This document shows, piece after piece, positions 1 through 8,606 of a stretch of DNA of 64,000 nt (its first letter is position 1; each line of letters opens with the position of its first letter). The stretch lies in NCBI GenBank assembly GCA_003225315.1, contig QHZD01000026.1, forward strand, positions 62,001 through 126,000. The letters run 5' to 3'. A program made the position numbers and the translations under genes. Source of the stretch: Acidobacteriota bacterium (GTDB lineage: Bacteria > Acidobacteriota > Terriglobia > Acidiferrales > UBA7541). The notes beneath the pieces are model-generated. The model was given only the letters and a program-made list of their open reading frames with translations, was not told the origin of the DNA and made no database searches.

Positions 1-1
1 T

Positions 2-556
2 GCCAAAGAACTGGACAAATTGACGTTCCCCGGTACGCAAGGCGGCCCGCTGGTGCACACCATCGCGGCTAAAGCAGTCTGCCTGAAGGAGGCCATGGAG
101 CCGTCCTTCAAGGAATACCAGAAGCAAGTTGTGGCCAACACCAAAGCCATGGCTGCGGCGGTCGCCAAGCACGGCTTCCGCATCGTCACCGGCGGCACGG
201 ACAACCACCTATTCCTGATCGAAGTCCACTCCCGCGGCATCACTGGAACGGACGCCGAAAAAGCTCTCGACCGCGCCGGCATCACTGTAAACAAAAACTC
301 GATTCCCTTCGATCCTCTGCCCCCCATGAAGGGTGGCGGAATCCGCCTGGGCAGTCCTTCCGTCACCACACGTGGCATGCGCGAACCGGAGATGGAGCAA
401 GTCGGCATCTGGATCGCCGAGATTCTATCCAACATTGGCAACGCCGAAGTCGAGCAGCGCGTTCGCAAACAGGTTGCTGAGCTCGCCGCCAAATTCCCCA
501 TTTATGAATCCCGTCTCCGCGGCGGTCCGGCGCGCATCGAACACGCCCACGTTTAG
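2..556 (+). CDS. glyA: Serine hydroxymethyltransferase, C-terminal part (5' end outside window)
   Basis: This is the last 184 residues of serine hydroxymethyltransferase, the cytosolic PLP enzyme that interconverts serine and glycine while charging tetrahydrofolate with a one-carbon unit. The frame is open from base 2 and begins AKELDKLTFPGTQGGPL, the stretch that follows the PLP lysine in GlyA. Further signatures are the GGTDNHLFLIEV segment, the NKNSIPFDP segment and the RLGSPSVTTRGM motif that binds folate and the carboxylate. The frame ends in TAG with a normal GlyA C-terminus, so nothing suggests truncation at the 3' side. The upstream catalytic lysine lies outside the window. No gene follows closely on the same strand in a convincing operon arrangement. 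Confidence 0.95.
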   Translation, partial: AKELDKLTFPGTQGGPLVHTIAAKAVCLKEAMEPSFKEYQKQVVANTKAMAAAVAKHGFRIVTGGTDNHLFLIEVHSRGITGTDAEKALDRAGITVNKNSIPFDPLPPMKGGGIRLGSPSVTTRGMREPEMEQVGIWIAEILSNIGNAEVEQRVRKQVAELAAKFPIYESRLRGGPARIEHAHV

Positions 557-641
557 CCCGGCGAACTCCGGCACATTCAGCATGAACGGCGAACTCGCTT
601 CTTTGCCCAAAGAAAGGGATGAAGCGCGGCTTCTCTAAGAC

Positions 642-821
642 ATGGGGTGGGAAACCGCGAACATACACTTCGGAAGCCCCGCTGCGATTGCCAGAGTGAA
701 AAAAGACCTGGCCTCTCGCAAGGGCCGCTGGCTGCACAAGGCCGCGAAATCGATGCACAAAGCCACTCTAAGGGATTGGGAACACTGGCGCGACGATTGG
801 AAGCGCTCCGCGCGGCATTAG
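642..821 (+). CDS. Small unknown protein or gene tail (59 aa)
   Basis: An ATG opens a 59-residue frame beginning MGWETANIHFGSPAAIARV and continuing as a basic, tryptophan-rich helical stretch that ends DDWKRSARH. I do not recognise the family. A TAA lies only two codons before the ATG and no clear ribosome binding site is present, and the peptide opens as if in the middle of a domain. It may be the surviving C-terminal piece of a longer gene rather than a true small protein. Its third codon positions are mostly G or C, as in neighbouring genes, which is the main reason to list it. Confidence 0.35.
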   Translation: MGWETANIHFGSPAAIARVKKDLASRKGRWLHKAAKSMHKATLRDWEHWRDDWKRSARH

Positions 822-900
822 GTGCCAGCGGAGCACCTGTCCTCCTTCTGGCCCTCTAACTCCAGTGCCGCTGAACCAAGACTGTCCTCCGGGTCAGTAG

Positions 901-1173
901 ATTCTGAATAAAACTGCGCGTAGCTTCAACAAGCACTGGGATGGAAAGTTTACTCGCGACCGTGTTGCTCGCTGTTCTGCTCACCGCCTGGCTGAGCAGG
1001 ACAATTCGTCTGGATGCTCCGAAAATGAAGTTGGCGCGATCCTCGAACGCGCCGCGCGGGTTCTTCCCAACCTCCCGGAATTCCAATTCTCCTGCAACCC
1101 CGATGTGGTCGGGGTGGACGAGGTGAGCCGATGCTGGATACGGAAGCCTTCCGTGAATTCAAGACTGGACTGA
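901..1173 (+). pseudogene. Coding-like frame without a start codon upstream of the TPR gene
   Basis: After a TAG at 898-900 this frame stays open to a TGA at 1171-1173. From about 930 to 1126 it has codon use like the real genes around it, reading for example ENEVGAILERAARVLPNLPE. There is no ATG, GTG or TTG near its beginning. It overlaps the start of the TPR gene in another frame. An alternative reading is a 61-residue frame at 941-1126 with a hydrophobic start, but its second half looks random. I read the stretch as a decayed gene or a frameshifted 5' extension of the TPR gene. I do not recognise the family. Confidence 0.3.
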
Positions 1174-1598
1174 CTCTGTTGCGGGACAATTATGCAATGA
1201 AAGCATTGCCGCACATGCGGCGTGCAGTGGACCTCGATAAAAACAATCCCTATTACATGTCTTACCTCGGAGTGGTGCTGGCGCGCTCGGAACGCAAATG
1301 GGGCGAAGCGGAGCGGCTGTGCGACTCCGCCGTTCGAATGAAGCGGAACCAGGCGCAGCTGTATTTGAATCTCGCCGAAGTTTACGCCGCCGCTGGACGC
1401 CGCGACGACGCCGTTGACGCCCTGCAAACAGGGCTGAAATACGCCCGCCGCGATATCCGGCTGACGATTGCGATGAACAAACTCACGCCGCGGCGGTCTC
1501 CTGTGCTCGGCTTCCTTGGCCGCAGGAACGCGCTCAACCGGCAGCTAGGAATCCTAAGACATCGCGCGATGCGCCTGTTCGGGCAGGCGGCGTCTTAA
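1131..1598 (+). CDS. Tetratricopeptide-repeat protein (155 aa)
   Basis: A cytosolic protein with three tetratricopeptide repeats, roughly at residues 7-40, 41-75 and 76-109. The repeat pattern is visible in ALPHMRRAVDLDKNNPYY, the second unit around EAERLCDSAVRM, and LYLNLAEVYAAAGRRDDA. TPR units pack into a helical scaffold for protein-protein contacts, so the role is probably as an adaptor; the partner is unknown. The C-terminal 45 residues are basic and outside the repeats. The start at 1131 is supported by AGGTGA five bases upstream. The gene ends just before a strong bidirectional terminator shared with the convergent PilZ gene. No signal peptide is present. Confidence 0.75.
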   Translation: MLDTEAFREFKTGLTLLRDNYAMKALPHMRRAVDLDKNNPYYMSYLGVVLARSERKWGEAERLCDSAVRMKRNQAQLYLNLAEVYAAAGRRDDAVDALQTGLKYARRDIRLTIAMNKLTPRRSPVLGFLGRRNALNRQLGILRHRAMRLFGQAAS

Positions 1599-1621
1599 AC
1601 AGTTCTCTCCACCCCCAAACA

Positions 1622-1666
1622 CAAGAACGGGCGCCCCAATCTTCTGGGGCGCCCGTTCTTGCTTTT
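1622..1666. terminator. Bidirectional intrinsic terminator
   Basis: A perfect 16-bp inverted repeat (1622-1637 with 1646-1661) rich in G and C with an 8-base loop is followed by CTTTT on the plus strand. The stem lies between the convergent TPR gene and PilZ gene and can terminate the TPR transcript; read from the other side the run of T is weaker. Confidence 0.85.
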
Positions 1667-1702
1667 ATCGAATGGTTCGAATGGCCTGGGATTACGCGTT
1701 AA

Positions 1703-2113
1703 CTAGCGCGACTGACCGGGGCCAAAGTGATAAGTGTGCTGGATTCCCATTTCCATGAGGATCTTGATCCCGATGCCGAACATGCCGGTCGGGAGAACGT
1801 CCCTTCGAACGACTTCGGCGAGGTACTCACGGGCCATGGAAGCGGGGTCTTTCGAATAGGGCATGGTTACGAAGAGCCGCATGCCCACTTCATAGCCAGA
1901 TTCGCTGGACTGGAAAAAGACACCGGAGCGGGAAACACTTACGGAACCCCGCAAGTCTTCAAAGTGATCCTTCTTCGGGTCGGAAGGACGGATGCGCATG
2001 AGCTGCGTAATCTTGCAGCGGCGGCTGCCGCGGCGCTCCGTGTTGGAAACCGGCTTTGTGGAACTTCCTGTCGGGATTTTCTTCGTCATCAACTCGTCGT
2101 GCTGGGTCGCCAT
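1703..2113 (-). CDS. PilZ-domain protein (136 aa)
   Basis: A small PilZ-type protein, the family that binds cyclic di-GMP and passes the signal to motility, secretion or polysaccharide machinery. The N-terminal RRGSRR supplies the RxxxR half of the nucleotide site at about residue 28. The second half, normally [D/N]xSxxG, appears as SVSRSG near residue 60, so the acidic or amide position is serine and binding may be altered. The domain ends with FGIGIKILMEMG. I chose the ATG at 2113, because the open frame further upstream encodes low-complexity sequence unlike any PilZ protein; an ATG four codons earlier (IYP extension) is also possible. Convergent with the TPR gene. Confidence 0.65.
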   Translation of the reverse strand: MATQHDELMTKKIPTGSSTKPVSNTERRGSRRCKITQLMRIRPSDPKKDHFEDLRGSVSVSRSGVFFQSSESGYEVGMRLFVTMPYSKDPASMAREYLAEVVRRDVLPTGMFGIGIKILMEMGIQHTYHFGPGQSR

Positions 2114-2909
2114 GGGGTAAATCATCTTTCCGGAAAACTGCTGAACCGCTGCCCGAAAAGAGTGTAATCCGAGGGCGACAGCCAAACCTATAGTGGGAAC
2201 GTACCCGGAAGGAAGTAGGACGCTCCCAGAAAATCGTAGTACGGAAGTACTACAAAAGGAAAGGGAGGAACCTGTGGAAAAGGAGTAGTAGGTTGCTTCC
2301 TTACTGCCTTCCAATTTTACTTGTGTATCGCCACTTACGCGGAATACCGTTGGTACTTGCTTCAAGTGATTACCTGACTCGCTTTTAGGGGATCTGCCGG
2401 ATGGGCGCATTGGACCGAAATGCACTATTTTCCCGCGCGCCGGCTCCCACGTTTCACGGCAAATTACTGCCTCCACGTTCCCGCTCGTGCTCGATTGGTT
2501 CGTGGACCATCCGGAGGCCCGATGCAAGTGACCAGTTTCGCCCCTTCGGGCGGGTGGCCGGGACGACAAATCCTGAAACGAATTTGGCTGGCCAAGCCGT
2601 TCGACCTGCCTGCGCAGCTGTTCAACCTTCAATTTCGACGGAGCGAACTTGCTGCGTTGACCTTTGTCCCAAATTGGGGCAGGGCGTGAGGATTGGTACC
2701 AATTCGAGACTGGGGGGAGAGAAGTGAGGCGCGACTAGGACTTAAGTGGCGCTTTTGCGCGGAGTTAGCGTGGAGGGAGGGTGTGGGTGCAAAGGAAGGC
2801 GCGGCTGCAAAATTGCATCATTGAGGCGAACGCGTGGGGCTCCAGCAAATCGCTGATCATGACGGCTGGCATAGGCGTGAGAGCGCGCACTCATGGAGGA
2901 TGTCCCACG
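2114..2909. other. Gene-poor intergenic region
   Basis: No frame here has credible coding character; the open frames around 2401-2727 have unlike composition and no family resemblance. The region holds an 18-bp perfect palindrome at 2236-2253 and leads into the LuxR-type regulator. It could carry the promoters of the divergent PilZ and regulator genes or an undetected RNA. Confidence 0.5.
2236..2253. promoter_or_regulatory. Perfect 18-bp palindrome, candidate operator
   Basis: GTAGTAC and GTACTAC flank a GGAA centre, giving two seven-base arms in perfect inverted symmetry. It sits about 120 bp upstream of the PilZ start and about 660 bp upstream of the LuxR-type regulator. The size and symmetry suit a dimeric DNA-binding protein. 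The binding protein is unknown. Confidence 0.45.
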
Positions 2910-3698
2910 ATGAATGCAGGCACGCAGCAGATTGTGCAGGAAGCAGAGTCGGCCCAGAAGAAAAACCATTCAAACGGCGATCTCCGGACCAATAAAGCAG
3001 CAAGAGAAATTGCCGCGCGCGTGAACGGGAGCGCGGTTGTGGAGCGGAAGCCGCGCGTCTTTGTGGCTGCGGATAATCGCCTTCTGCGAGAAGCGATTTC
3101 CCGGATGCTGGTCAGGAGCGGGGAGATCGAAGTAGCCGCACCGGAGTTTGTGGAACCATTCCGGGCGGAAGACCTCCTGAAGGAACACGCGGACATCCTG
3201 GTTCTGTCCTCACGCGGAAATGAAAATGAAGACCTGGCCGCGATTCGCATGGCGCGGACGATGGCTCCCAAAGTGCAAATTCTTTTGATTGGCGCGACGG
3301 GAGAGGAGTCCGAATTCCTGCAGTGCGTGCGGGCGGGAGTGAGAGGGTACCTGCCGAGAGACGCTTCGGCAAAGGACGTCTTGGAAGGAGTGCGAGCGCT
3401 GCAGGCAGGCGAAGCGGTTTGCCCGGGCACACTCTGCGCAACCCTCTTTCGGTACTTGGAGAGAGAGGCAACTTCCTTCCCTTCCGCAACCGTACACCGA
3501 AGGATGGGATTATCGCGGCGAGAACAGCAATTGATTCCACTGATTGCCGAAGGACTAACGAACAAGGAAATCGCGAACCACTTCTGCCTTTCGGAACAGA
3601 CGGTGAAAAACCATCTCTACCGGATGAGGCACAAAATTGGCGCAGAGGACCGGCTGGACATCGTGCAGGTCTGCCAAACGCAAGGATTCATGCCGTAA
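2910..3698 (+). CDS. LuxR/NarL-type regulator with degenerate receiver (262 aa)
   Basis: A DNA-binding transcription regulator with a receiver-like domain (about residues 48-165) and a LuxR-type helix-turn-helix (about 201-255) showing LSRREQQLIPLIAEG, TNKEIA and SEQTVKNHLYRMRHKI. In active receivers the phospho-acceptor aspartate ends a strand of the type DIVLLD. Here the strand reads ADILVLSS, placing Ser100 at that position. The conserved lysine is Arg150 (GYLPRDAS), and one residue of the acidic pocket is gone (VAADNR). Phosphorelay control is therefore unlikely. The start at 2910 follows GGAGG by ten bases; the frame is open further upstream but encodes unlike sequence. No kinase is adjacent. 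It converges with the ADOP permease gene. Confidence 0.85.
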   Translation: MNAGTQQIVQEAESAQKKNHSNGDLRTNKAAREIAARVNGSAVVERKPRVFVAADNRLLREAISRMLVRSGEIEVAAPEFVEPFRAEDLLKEHADILVLSSRGNENEDLAAIRMARTMAPKVQILLIGATGEESEFLQCVRAGVRGYLPRDASAKDVLEGVRALQAGEAVCPGTLCATLFRYLEREATSFPSATVHRRMGLSRREQQLIPLIAEGLTNKEIANHFCLSEQTVKNHLYRMRHKIGAEDRLDIVQVCQTQGFMP

Positions 3699-3709
3699 AA
3701 AGAAGTGAG

Positions 3710-6304
3710 CTACTCGTATCGCAAGGCAACAATCGGGTCGAGCTTCATCGCTCGCCTCGCTGGGATGTAACTCGCCGCAAGGGCGACGAGCATGAGCAAA
3801 GCCGCCACTCCGGCGAACGTCAGCGGGTCGTGAGGACTGACCTCATAGAGCAGGCCCGACAAGAAGCGTGTCAGCAGGAGGGCGCCGGCAACGCCCATGG
3901 TGACACCAAGCAGTGCCAGCTTGAACCCCTGCCGGACAACAAGTTTGAGAATGTCCTGCCGATCCGCCCCCAGGGCAATCCGAACACCGAATTCATGAGT
4001 GCGCTGCGTCGAGGAATACGCAATCACACCATAGACGCCGATCATAGCAAGCGATAGCGCGAGCAAGGCAAAAAGTCCGAGCAACAACATTCTGAAACGC
4101 CGAGGCGCCACGGACTTCGCGATGACCTCTTCCATCGTTGTGGTGTCGGACAGAGGCTGATTTTTGTCAATGCTGAGGACGGCCTCGCGCACGGACCCTG
4201 CAAGCATCAGTGGGTTGGACTCGGTTCGCAGCATGAACGTCATGCTGAAAGACGGCTGCTGGAGGTAGGGCACGAACATTTCGGGGCCTGGCTCTTTCTC
4301 GAGTGCATCTTCTCTTGCGTCCGCTACGACACCTACCACTTCCTTCCATGTGGGGGATGGCTCACCAAAGCCAATGTGCTGACCAATCGCGTCGCGCTCT
4401 CCGAACACCATTCGCGAGAACGACTCGTTGACTATGACAACCTTCTGAGCGCCCTCGACATCTCTGTCGCCGAACGTGCGACCCTTGAGCAAGCGAATCC
4501 TCATCACGTGAAAATAATCCGGGCTGATTGCCGTGACCGAGATCGGCTGGGACGGACGGAAATTCTCGGCGCCCTGGACACGCAGCATCATGGTGGCATT
4601 GTGGGGCGGGCCCAGAGGATAGCGTTGCGTCAGCGCCGCCTCTTTGACGCCTGGCAGGCTGCGGATCCTCTCGAGCGAAGACTGAAAAAAAGCCGAGTGC
4701 TGTTGGGAATCAAAGGCCGCCGTCAAGGGCCTCTCCACAGTCGCGAGCAACAGGCTATTCGGGTCGAAACCAAGATCGACTTCGGTGAGGCGCAGAAAAC
4801 TCCTGACCGTGAGGCCAGCGCCAACCAACAGAATCAGCGATAAGCCAATTTCGCCAACGGACATCAGGCCGCGCAGGCGGTGCGTTCCAGCGCTGGCCCC
4901 CAGGCGCAGTCCGCCCTCCTTGAGCCTTTCGTTCACATCGGTGCGCGAAGCAATCAAGGCAGGAATAAGACCAAACATGAATAACGCGAGAGCGATAATG
5001 GCGGCGGAAAATCCAAAGACTCGCGGGTCAAAGTGAACGTCGGCCGGGAGCGTCGCCGGAATCAGCTGCCTCAGGATTTTCGTCGCCCAAAGACCCGTTA
5101 TCGACCCGAGCAAACCACCGATCGTGGCCAGCAGCAAAGCCTCCGTGAGCAACTGCCTAACCAGCCTAAGACGTCCGGCCCCGAGCGCTGCCCGAACAGC
5201 CAGCTCCCGTCCACGGACAACGCTGCGCGAAAGCAACAAATTGGCGACGTTGGCGCACGCGATCAACAGAACGAAGCCGACGGTCCCCAATAGGATCAGC
5301 AGAAGGGAACGCACGTTATGGACCATCATCTCGTGCAAGGGGATTACTTCCACTGTTTCGTGTGCCCGGAACTGCGCGGCCTCTGGCGGATATTCCTTGT
5401 CCATCTCCTGAGTGAGGACCTGCAGGTCTGATTGCGCTTTGCTGATTTCAACGCCAGGTTTCAGGCGTCCAATGGCCGCCAGCATCATCCACTGGGGAGA
5501 ATGCGCTGAAAAAATATCTGCATCGAGGGCGAGTGGCGTCCACACATCCGCTTGAGGACGCACATTGGCCGGCATCACCCCGGCCACAAGGTAGCCTGCG
5601 CCGTCCAGACGGATCGTCTCTCCAATGGTCCGCGGATCGGAGCCGAAGCGGTTGCGCCACAATGTCTCACTAAGAAGGACCACTTTGTCTTGGCCCTGCT
5701 TCCCCTCCGCCGGCAAAAATGCCCGGCCTGCGGCTGGCTGGAGTCCTAACATCGAAAAAAGCCCGGTCGTGACGCGCGTGATGGTTACACGGGACGGTTC
5801 TCCTGCGCCGGTCAGGTTTGCACCGGACGTCCCGCCGAAAGCGGCGATTTGCTCGAAAACCTGATTGCGATCTTTCCAAGCAGGAAAGTCCGCGCTGATC
5901 ACCGTTGAGGGGCCAAACGCAAAATGCTCCGTGGCCCACACCAGTCTTCCCGGATCCTTAAACGGCAAAGGCCGCAGCAGGACTGCATCAACCACGCTGA
6001 AAATCGCTGTGTTGGCGCCAATGGCGAGGGCAAGCGTTAGTATGGCGACAGCGGCGAAGCCCGGACTCTTGGCCAACATCCGCAATCCGAAGCGGACGTC
6101 CTGGCAGAGGTGATCCCACCAAAGCCAGCGGCCGGATTCGTAAAAGCGCTCCTCGGCGTGCATCACGTTGCCGAAGGCGCGGCGCGCGGCGGCTCGCGCC
6201 TCCTGCTCACTCAAGCCTTGTTCTTTCAAACGCTCGATTTCAAGCTGTAGATGGGCCTCAATTTCGGCATTGAAGTCGCTTACCGGCCGCTTGCGTCCGA
6301 ACAT
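3710..6304 (-). CDS. ADOP-family FtsX-like permease (864 aa)
   Basis: A member of the acidobacterial duplicated orphan permease family, MacB-like membrane proteins encoded without their own ATPase and found in many copies in Acidobacteriota. The N-terminal 80 residues are a charged cytosolic segment with the [18 protein letters not shown] signature. It is followed by a first membrane helix ([20 protein letters not shown]), a large periplasmic MacB-PCD domain, an FtsX domain near residues 335-460, a second periplasmic domain and a final FtsX domain near 745-860 ending [16 protein letters not shown]. Such proteins are thought to act in mechanotransmission or export; the substrate is unknown. 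GGAGG overlaps the padR stop codon, and only 3 bases separate the two genes, so they are co-transcribed. Confidence 0.93.
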   Translation of the reverse strand: MFGRKRPVSDFNAEIEAHLQLEIERLKEQGLSEQEARAAARRAFGNVMHAEERFYESGRWLWWDHLCQDVRFGLRMLAKSPGFAAVAILTLALAIGANTAIFSVVDAVLLRPLPFKDPGRLVWATEHFAFGPSTVISADFPAWKDRNQVFEQIAAFGGTSGANLTGAGEPSRVTITRVTTGLFSMLGLQPAAGRAFLPAEGKQGQDKVVLLSETLWRNRFGSDPRTIGETIRLDGAGYLVAGVMPANVRPQADVWTPLALDADIFSAHSPQWMMLAAIGRLKPGVEISKAQSDLQVLTQEMDKEYPPEAAQFRAHETVEVIPLHEMMVHNVRSLLLILLGTVGFVLLIACANVANLLLSRSVVRGRELAVRAALGAGRLRLVRQLLTEALLLATIGGLLGSITGLWATKILRQLIPATLPADVHFDPRVFGFSAAIIALALFMFGLIPALIASRTDVNERLKEGGLRLGASAGTHRLRGLMSVGEIGLSLILLVGAGLTVRSFLRLTEVDLGFDPNSLLLATVERPLTAAFDSQQHSAFFQSSLERIRSLPGVKEAALTQRYPLGPPHNATMMLRVQGAENFRPSQPISVTAISPDYFHVMRIRLLKGRTFGDRDVEGAQKVVIVNESFSRMVFGERDAIGQHIGFGEPSPTWKEVVGVVADAREDALEKEPGPEMFVPYLQQPSFSMTFMLRTESNPLMLAGSVREAVLSIDKNQPLSDTTTMEEVIAKSVAPRRFRMLLLGLFALLALSLAMIGVYGVIAYSSTQRTHEFGVRIALGADRQDILKLVVRQGFKLALLGVTMGVAGALLLTRFLSGLLYEVSPHDPLTFAGVAALLMLVALAASYIPARRAMKLDPIVALRYE

Positions 6305-6307
6305 GGC

Positions 6308-6664
6308 TTAACCCTCCTTCGCCTCCGGCCCGAGAATCCTTCCGATAGCGGTCGAGAGCCGCCTCCAGCGCGTACTCTCTTTGACAAGCTGTTTTCGCCC
6401 AGCCTGGGTCAAGGTGTAGAACCGGGCTTTCCGGTTATTTGCCGAAGTGCCCCAGCGAGCGTCAATCCACCCTTGCGCTTCCAGCCGCTGGAGGGCGGGA
6501 TAGAGCGCGCCGTGTTCGACCAGCAGTGCATCTTCCGATGTTTGTTGAATGGCCCGCGCGATGCCTTGCCCGTGCTGCGGGCCAAATACCAGCGTCCGCA
6601 AGATGAGAAGGTCCAGCGTGCCTTGGAGCAGTGTCAGCCGTTCTCTTTCCTCTCGGGTAGACAT
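6308..6664 (-). CDS. PadR-family transcriptional regulator (118 aa)
   Basis: A small winged-helix regulator of the PadR family. The typical opening is LLQGTLDLLILRTL, followed by HGQGIARAIQQTS, the recognition-helix region GALYPALQRLEAQGWI and the wing with RKARFYTLTQAGRKQL, then a C-terminal dimerisation helix. PadR genes are the usual partners of ADOP permeases in Acidobacteriota, and here padR is the first gene of the pair, suggesting autoregulation and control of the permease. The ATG at 6664 is preferred; a TTG three codons earlier is in frame and neither has a strong binding site. Confidence 0.9.
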   Translation of the reverse strand: MSTREERERLTLLQGTLDLLILRTLVFGPQHGQGIARAIQQTSEDALLVEHGALYPALQRLEAQGWIDARWGTSANNRKARFYTLTQAGRKQLVKESTRWRRLSTAIGRILGPEAKEG

Positions 6665-6822
6665 ACGACCCAACCCTACGCGCCTTCAGGTAAGTTGTCA
6701 ACCCAACGACGTCTAGCACTTAGGAAATGACTGTGGATTGTTCTGAATAACGATGCGCTCGCCGTAACGCGACGCGCCAGATTGCATCGTATACTTCTGC
6801 TCTCACGATAGGAGCGAAAAAC

Positions 6823-7269
6823 ATGGCTAAATATGTGATTCAAAGCAAGCGTGGTGCGCCCCCGCGCGGAGCGTACTCCCAGGGATGGCGAGCTGGAGAT
6901 TTCATCTTCGTGACCGGAACGGGACCGCTCGATCCGTCCACCGGGAATCTTGTGGGCGATACCATTGAGCGCCAGACCGCGCAGACCATCGATAACATTT
7001 CCGCCATTCTCGAGGCCGATGGCGCTTCGCTTCACGACGTGGTAAAAGTCAACGTCCACCTCAGCGACACGAGTCTTTTCGCCCGCTACAACTCCGTTTA
7101 TGCAGAATGCTTTTCGCCGCCCTATCCCGTGCGCACCACGGTTGGCAGCGACCTGGGCCACACGCCAGGAATGCTGATCGAAATCGATTGCATCGCCTAC
7201 AAAGCGGAAGAAACGGTCAAGAAGAAACCTCGCGCTGCAGAGAAAAAGGTGGCGCGCCGAAGAAAGTAG
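6823..7269 (+). CDS. RidA/YjgF-family enamine/imine deaminase (148 aa)
   Basis: A cytosolic RidA-type protein, whose best-known members hydrolyse reactive enamine or imine intermediates such as 2-aminoacrylate made by PLP enzymes. The catalytic arginine is Arg104 in PVRTTVGSD, followed by Glu120 in MLIEIDCIAY, both at the positions expected from E. coli RidA; Tyr18 is also in place. After residue 130 the protein has a lysine/arginine-rich tail (KKKPRAAEKKVARRRK) that the core family lacks. AGGAG lies about eight bases before the ATG. It converges on a PLP enzyme of the D-threonine aldolase/D-serine dehydratase family, which could produce its substrate. Confidence 0.9.
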   Translation: MAKYVIQSKRGAPPRGAYSQGWRAGDFIFVTGTGPLDPSTGNLVGDTIERQTAQTIDNISAILEADGASLHDVVKVNVHLSDTSLFARYNSVYAECFSPPYPVRTTVGSDLGHTPGMLIEIDCIAYKAEETVKKKPRAAEKKVARRRK

Positions 7270-7281
7270 AAGGCAGTTTTT

Positions 7282-8523
7282 CTAGCCCTTGACGTAAACC
7301 GACTGATCTTTAGGCTGGAGCAACGGCGCCTCGCGCCCGCGCGCCGAAACTTTTTCTACTGCCTGGACTTCGCCGTCTCGCACCAGCAGAGCGCAATCAA
7401 AATTGTTGACCGTAGGGCAAACGTGTCGGGGCAAGAGATAAAGCGCTTCCCCAACTTGCGGCCCCGCGGCGCTTCCCTGTAACGCCATCGGCAGATGCTC
7501 TTCGCTAGGCGCGAGCGTAGTCAGTTCCGAATGCCCAATGACGACGCACGTAGGAACACCTGCGTCCGCTGACACGGTTTTGTGTCCGGCATCGCAAGTG
7601 ACGATTCTCGCGCGCGGCCGGCTAACCACGCGCGTCAACACGAGTACCGCCGGCCGATAGCCGTACTCACTCGGGAACTGCGACAGGCTGGTTGCATCAC
7701 AATAAACCACGGTTCCGGGAGAGACGCGGTGGAGGAAGCTTCCATCGCGAAAGCCTTGGAAAGCTAGCGAACACGGGAACGTCGGAGTTCCTGCGGTGAT
7801 GACCTCCGGCACACTCACGCCGCTGTGCTCGAGCGCGTTCACAATTTTCAGTAAGCGTTCGTACCCGGCATGCGCCATTGCGATCCTTTCGCGCATTTCC
7901 AACCCGCCAAGGTGCCCGTCGTAATAGTGCAGGCCGCGGAACTCCAATCCGAGACCGGCAATCGCGCGGGCCAGTTGGACAACCATGTCGCAGTGAGTCT
8001 GCTCGATGCCGGTGCGATCCATGCCGGGATTGATGTCGAGGAAAACTCCCACTCGGCTGCCGCGCCATTGCCGCACTTGTTCTTCGTTTTCGGCGAGGGC
8101 AGAAATGCGCACGTCCGGAAATTGATCGGAGATTTCGCGCACGCGGAGCGCATTTGCGCCTATCGCTGGATAAGCAAAGAGCACGTCTCCGGCGCCGCTG
8201 TGGCAAGCCACAAGAAGTTCGAGTGTGGTGGCACATTTGAAATTGCGGATGCCGCGTTCAGCCAAAATGTTCAGTGTAAAGCCCAGCTTGGCGGTCTTGA
8301 TGTGTACACGCAAGCGATTCGCGTCGCCGCCCAAGAGATCCAGGGTGCGCTCGATGTTGGAGACAAGAATCTCCGGATACAGCACGAGAGCCGGCGTCAG
8401 CAATTCTTCAATGGAGGAAACGCGGTAGCGCGGATCCCAGGGGAATTCACTCAGCATGGATTTTTGCGCAGCCATTTCGGGTTCGATGATAGCGCGTAAA
8501 AGAGGCTCGGGGCCATAGAACAT
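7282..8523 (-). CDS. D-threonine aldolase / D-serine dehydratase (DSD1-like) family PLP enzyme (413 aa)
   Basis: A fold-III PLP enzyme with an alanine-racemase-type TIM barrel followed by the D-ser_dehydrat domain. The PLP lysine is probably Lys76 in VHIKTAKLG. The metal-binding pair of this family is present as His367 and Cys369 in RHVCPTVNNFD. The family contains metal-activated low-specificity D-threonine aldolases and D-serine dehydratases; sequence alone does not decide between them. The start at 8523 (MFYGPEPLL) has AGGTGA seven bases upstream. Longer starts would run into the divergent permease gene at 8607 and leave no promoter space. With the permease and RidA it suggests uptake and breakdown of D-hydroxy-amino acids. 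Confidence 0.85.
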   Translation of the reverse strand: MFYGPEPLLRAIIEPEMAAQKSMLSEFPWDPRYRVSSIEELLTPALVLYPEILVSNIERTLDLLGGDANRLRVHIKTAKLGFTLNILAERGIRNFKCATTLELLVACHSGAGDVLFAYPAIGANALRVREISDQFPDVRISALAENEEQVRQWRGSRVGVFLDINPGMDRTGIEQTHCDMVVQLARAIAGLGLEFRGLHYYDGHLGGLEMRERIAMAHAGYERLLKIVNALEHSGVSVPEVITAGTPTFPCSLAFQGFRDGSFLHRVSPGTVVYCDATSLSQFPSEYGYRPAVLVLTRVVSRPRARIVTCDAGHKTVSADAGVPTCVVIGHSELTTLAPSEEHLPMALQGSAAGPQVGEALYLLPRHVCPTVNNFDCALLVRDGEVQAVEKVSARGREAPLLQPKDQSVYVKG

Positions 8524-8606
8524 CGAGTTCACCTTTGTCCCGGCGCTGGCGCTAGGCGCCGTTGGTTGACCACCCTGGTCCCTGATAGTAGGCTCTGTCA
8601 TCCTTC

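Noticed and set aside
941-1126. 61-codon frame with hydrophobic N-terminus
   Set aside because: Only the first 18 residues look meaningful and another frame has the better codon pattern.
2401-2727. 108-codon plus-strand frame before the LuxR-type regulator
   Set aside because: Composition is unlike coding sequence here, there is no family resemblance and no ribosome binding site.
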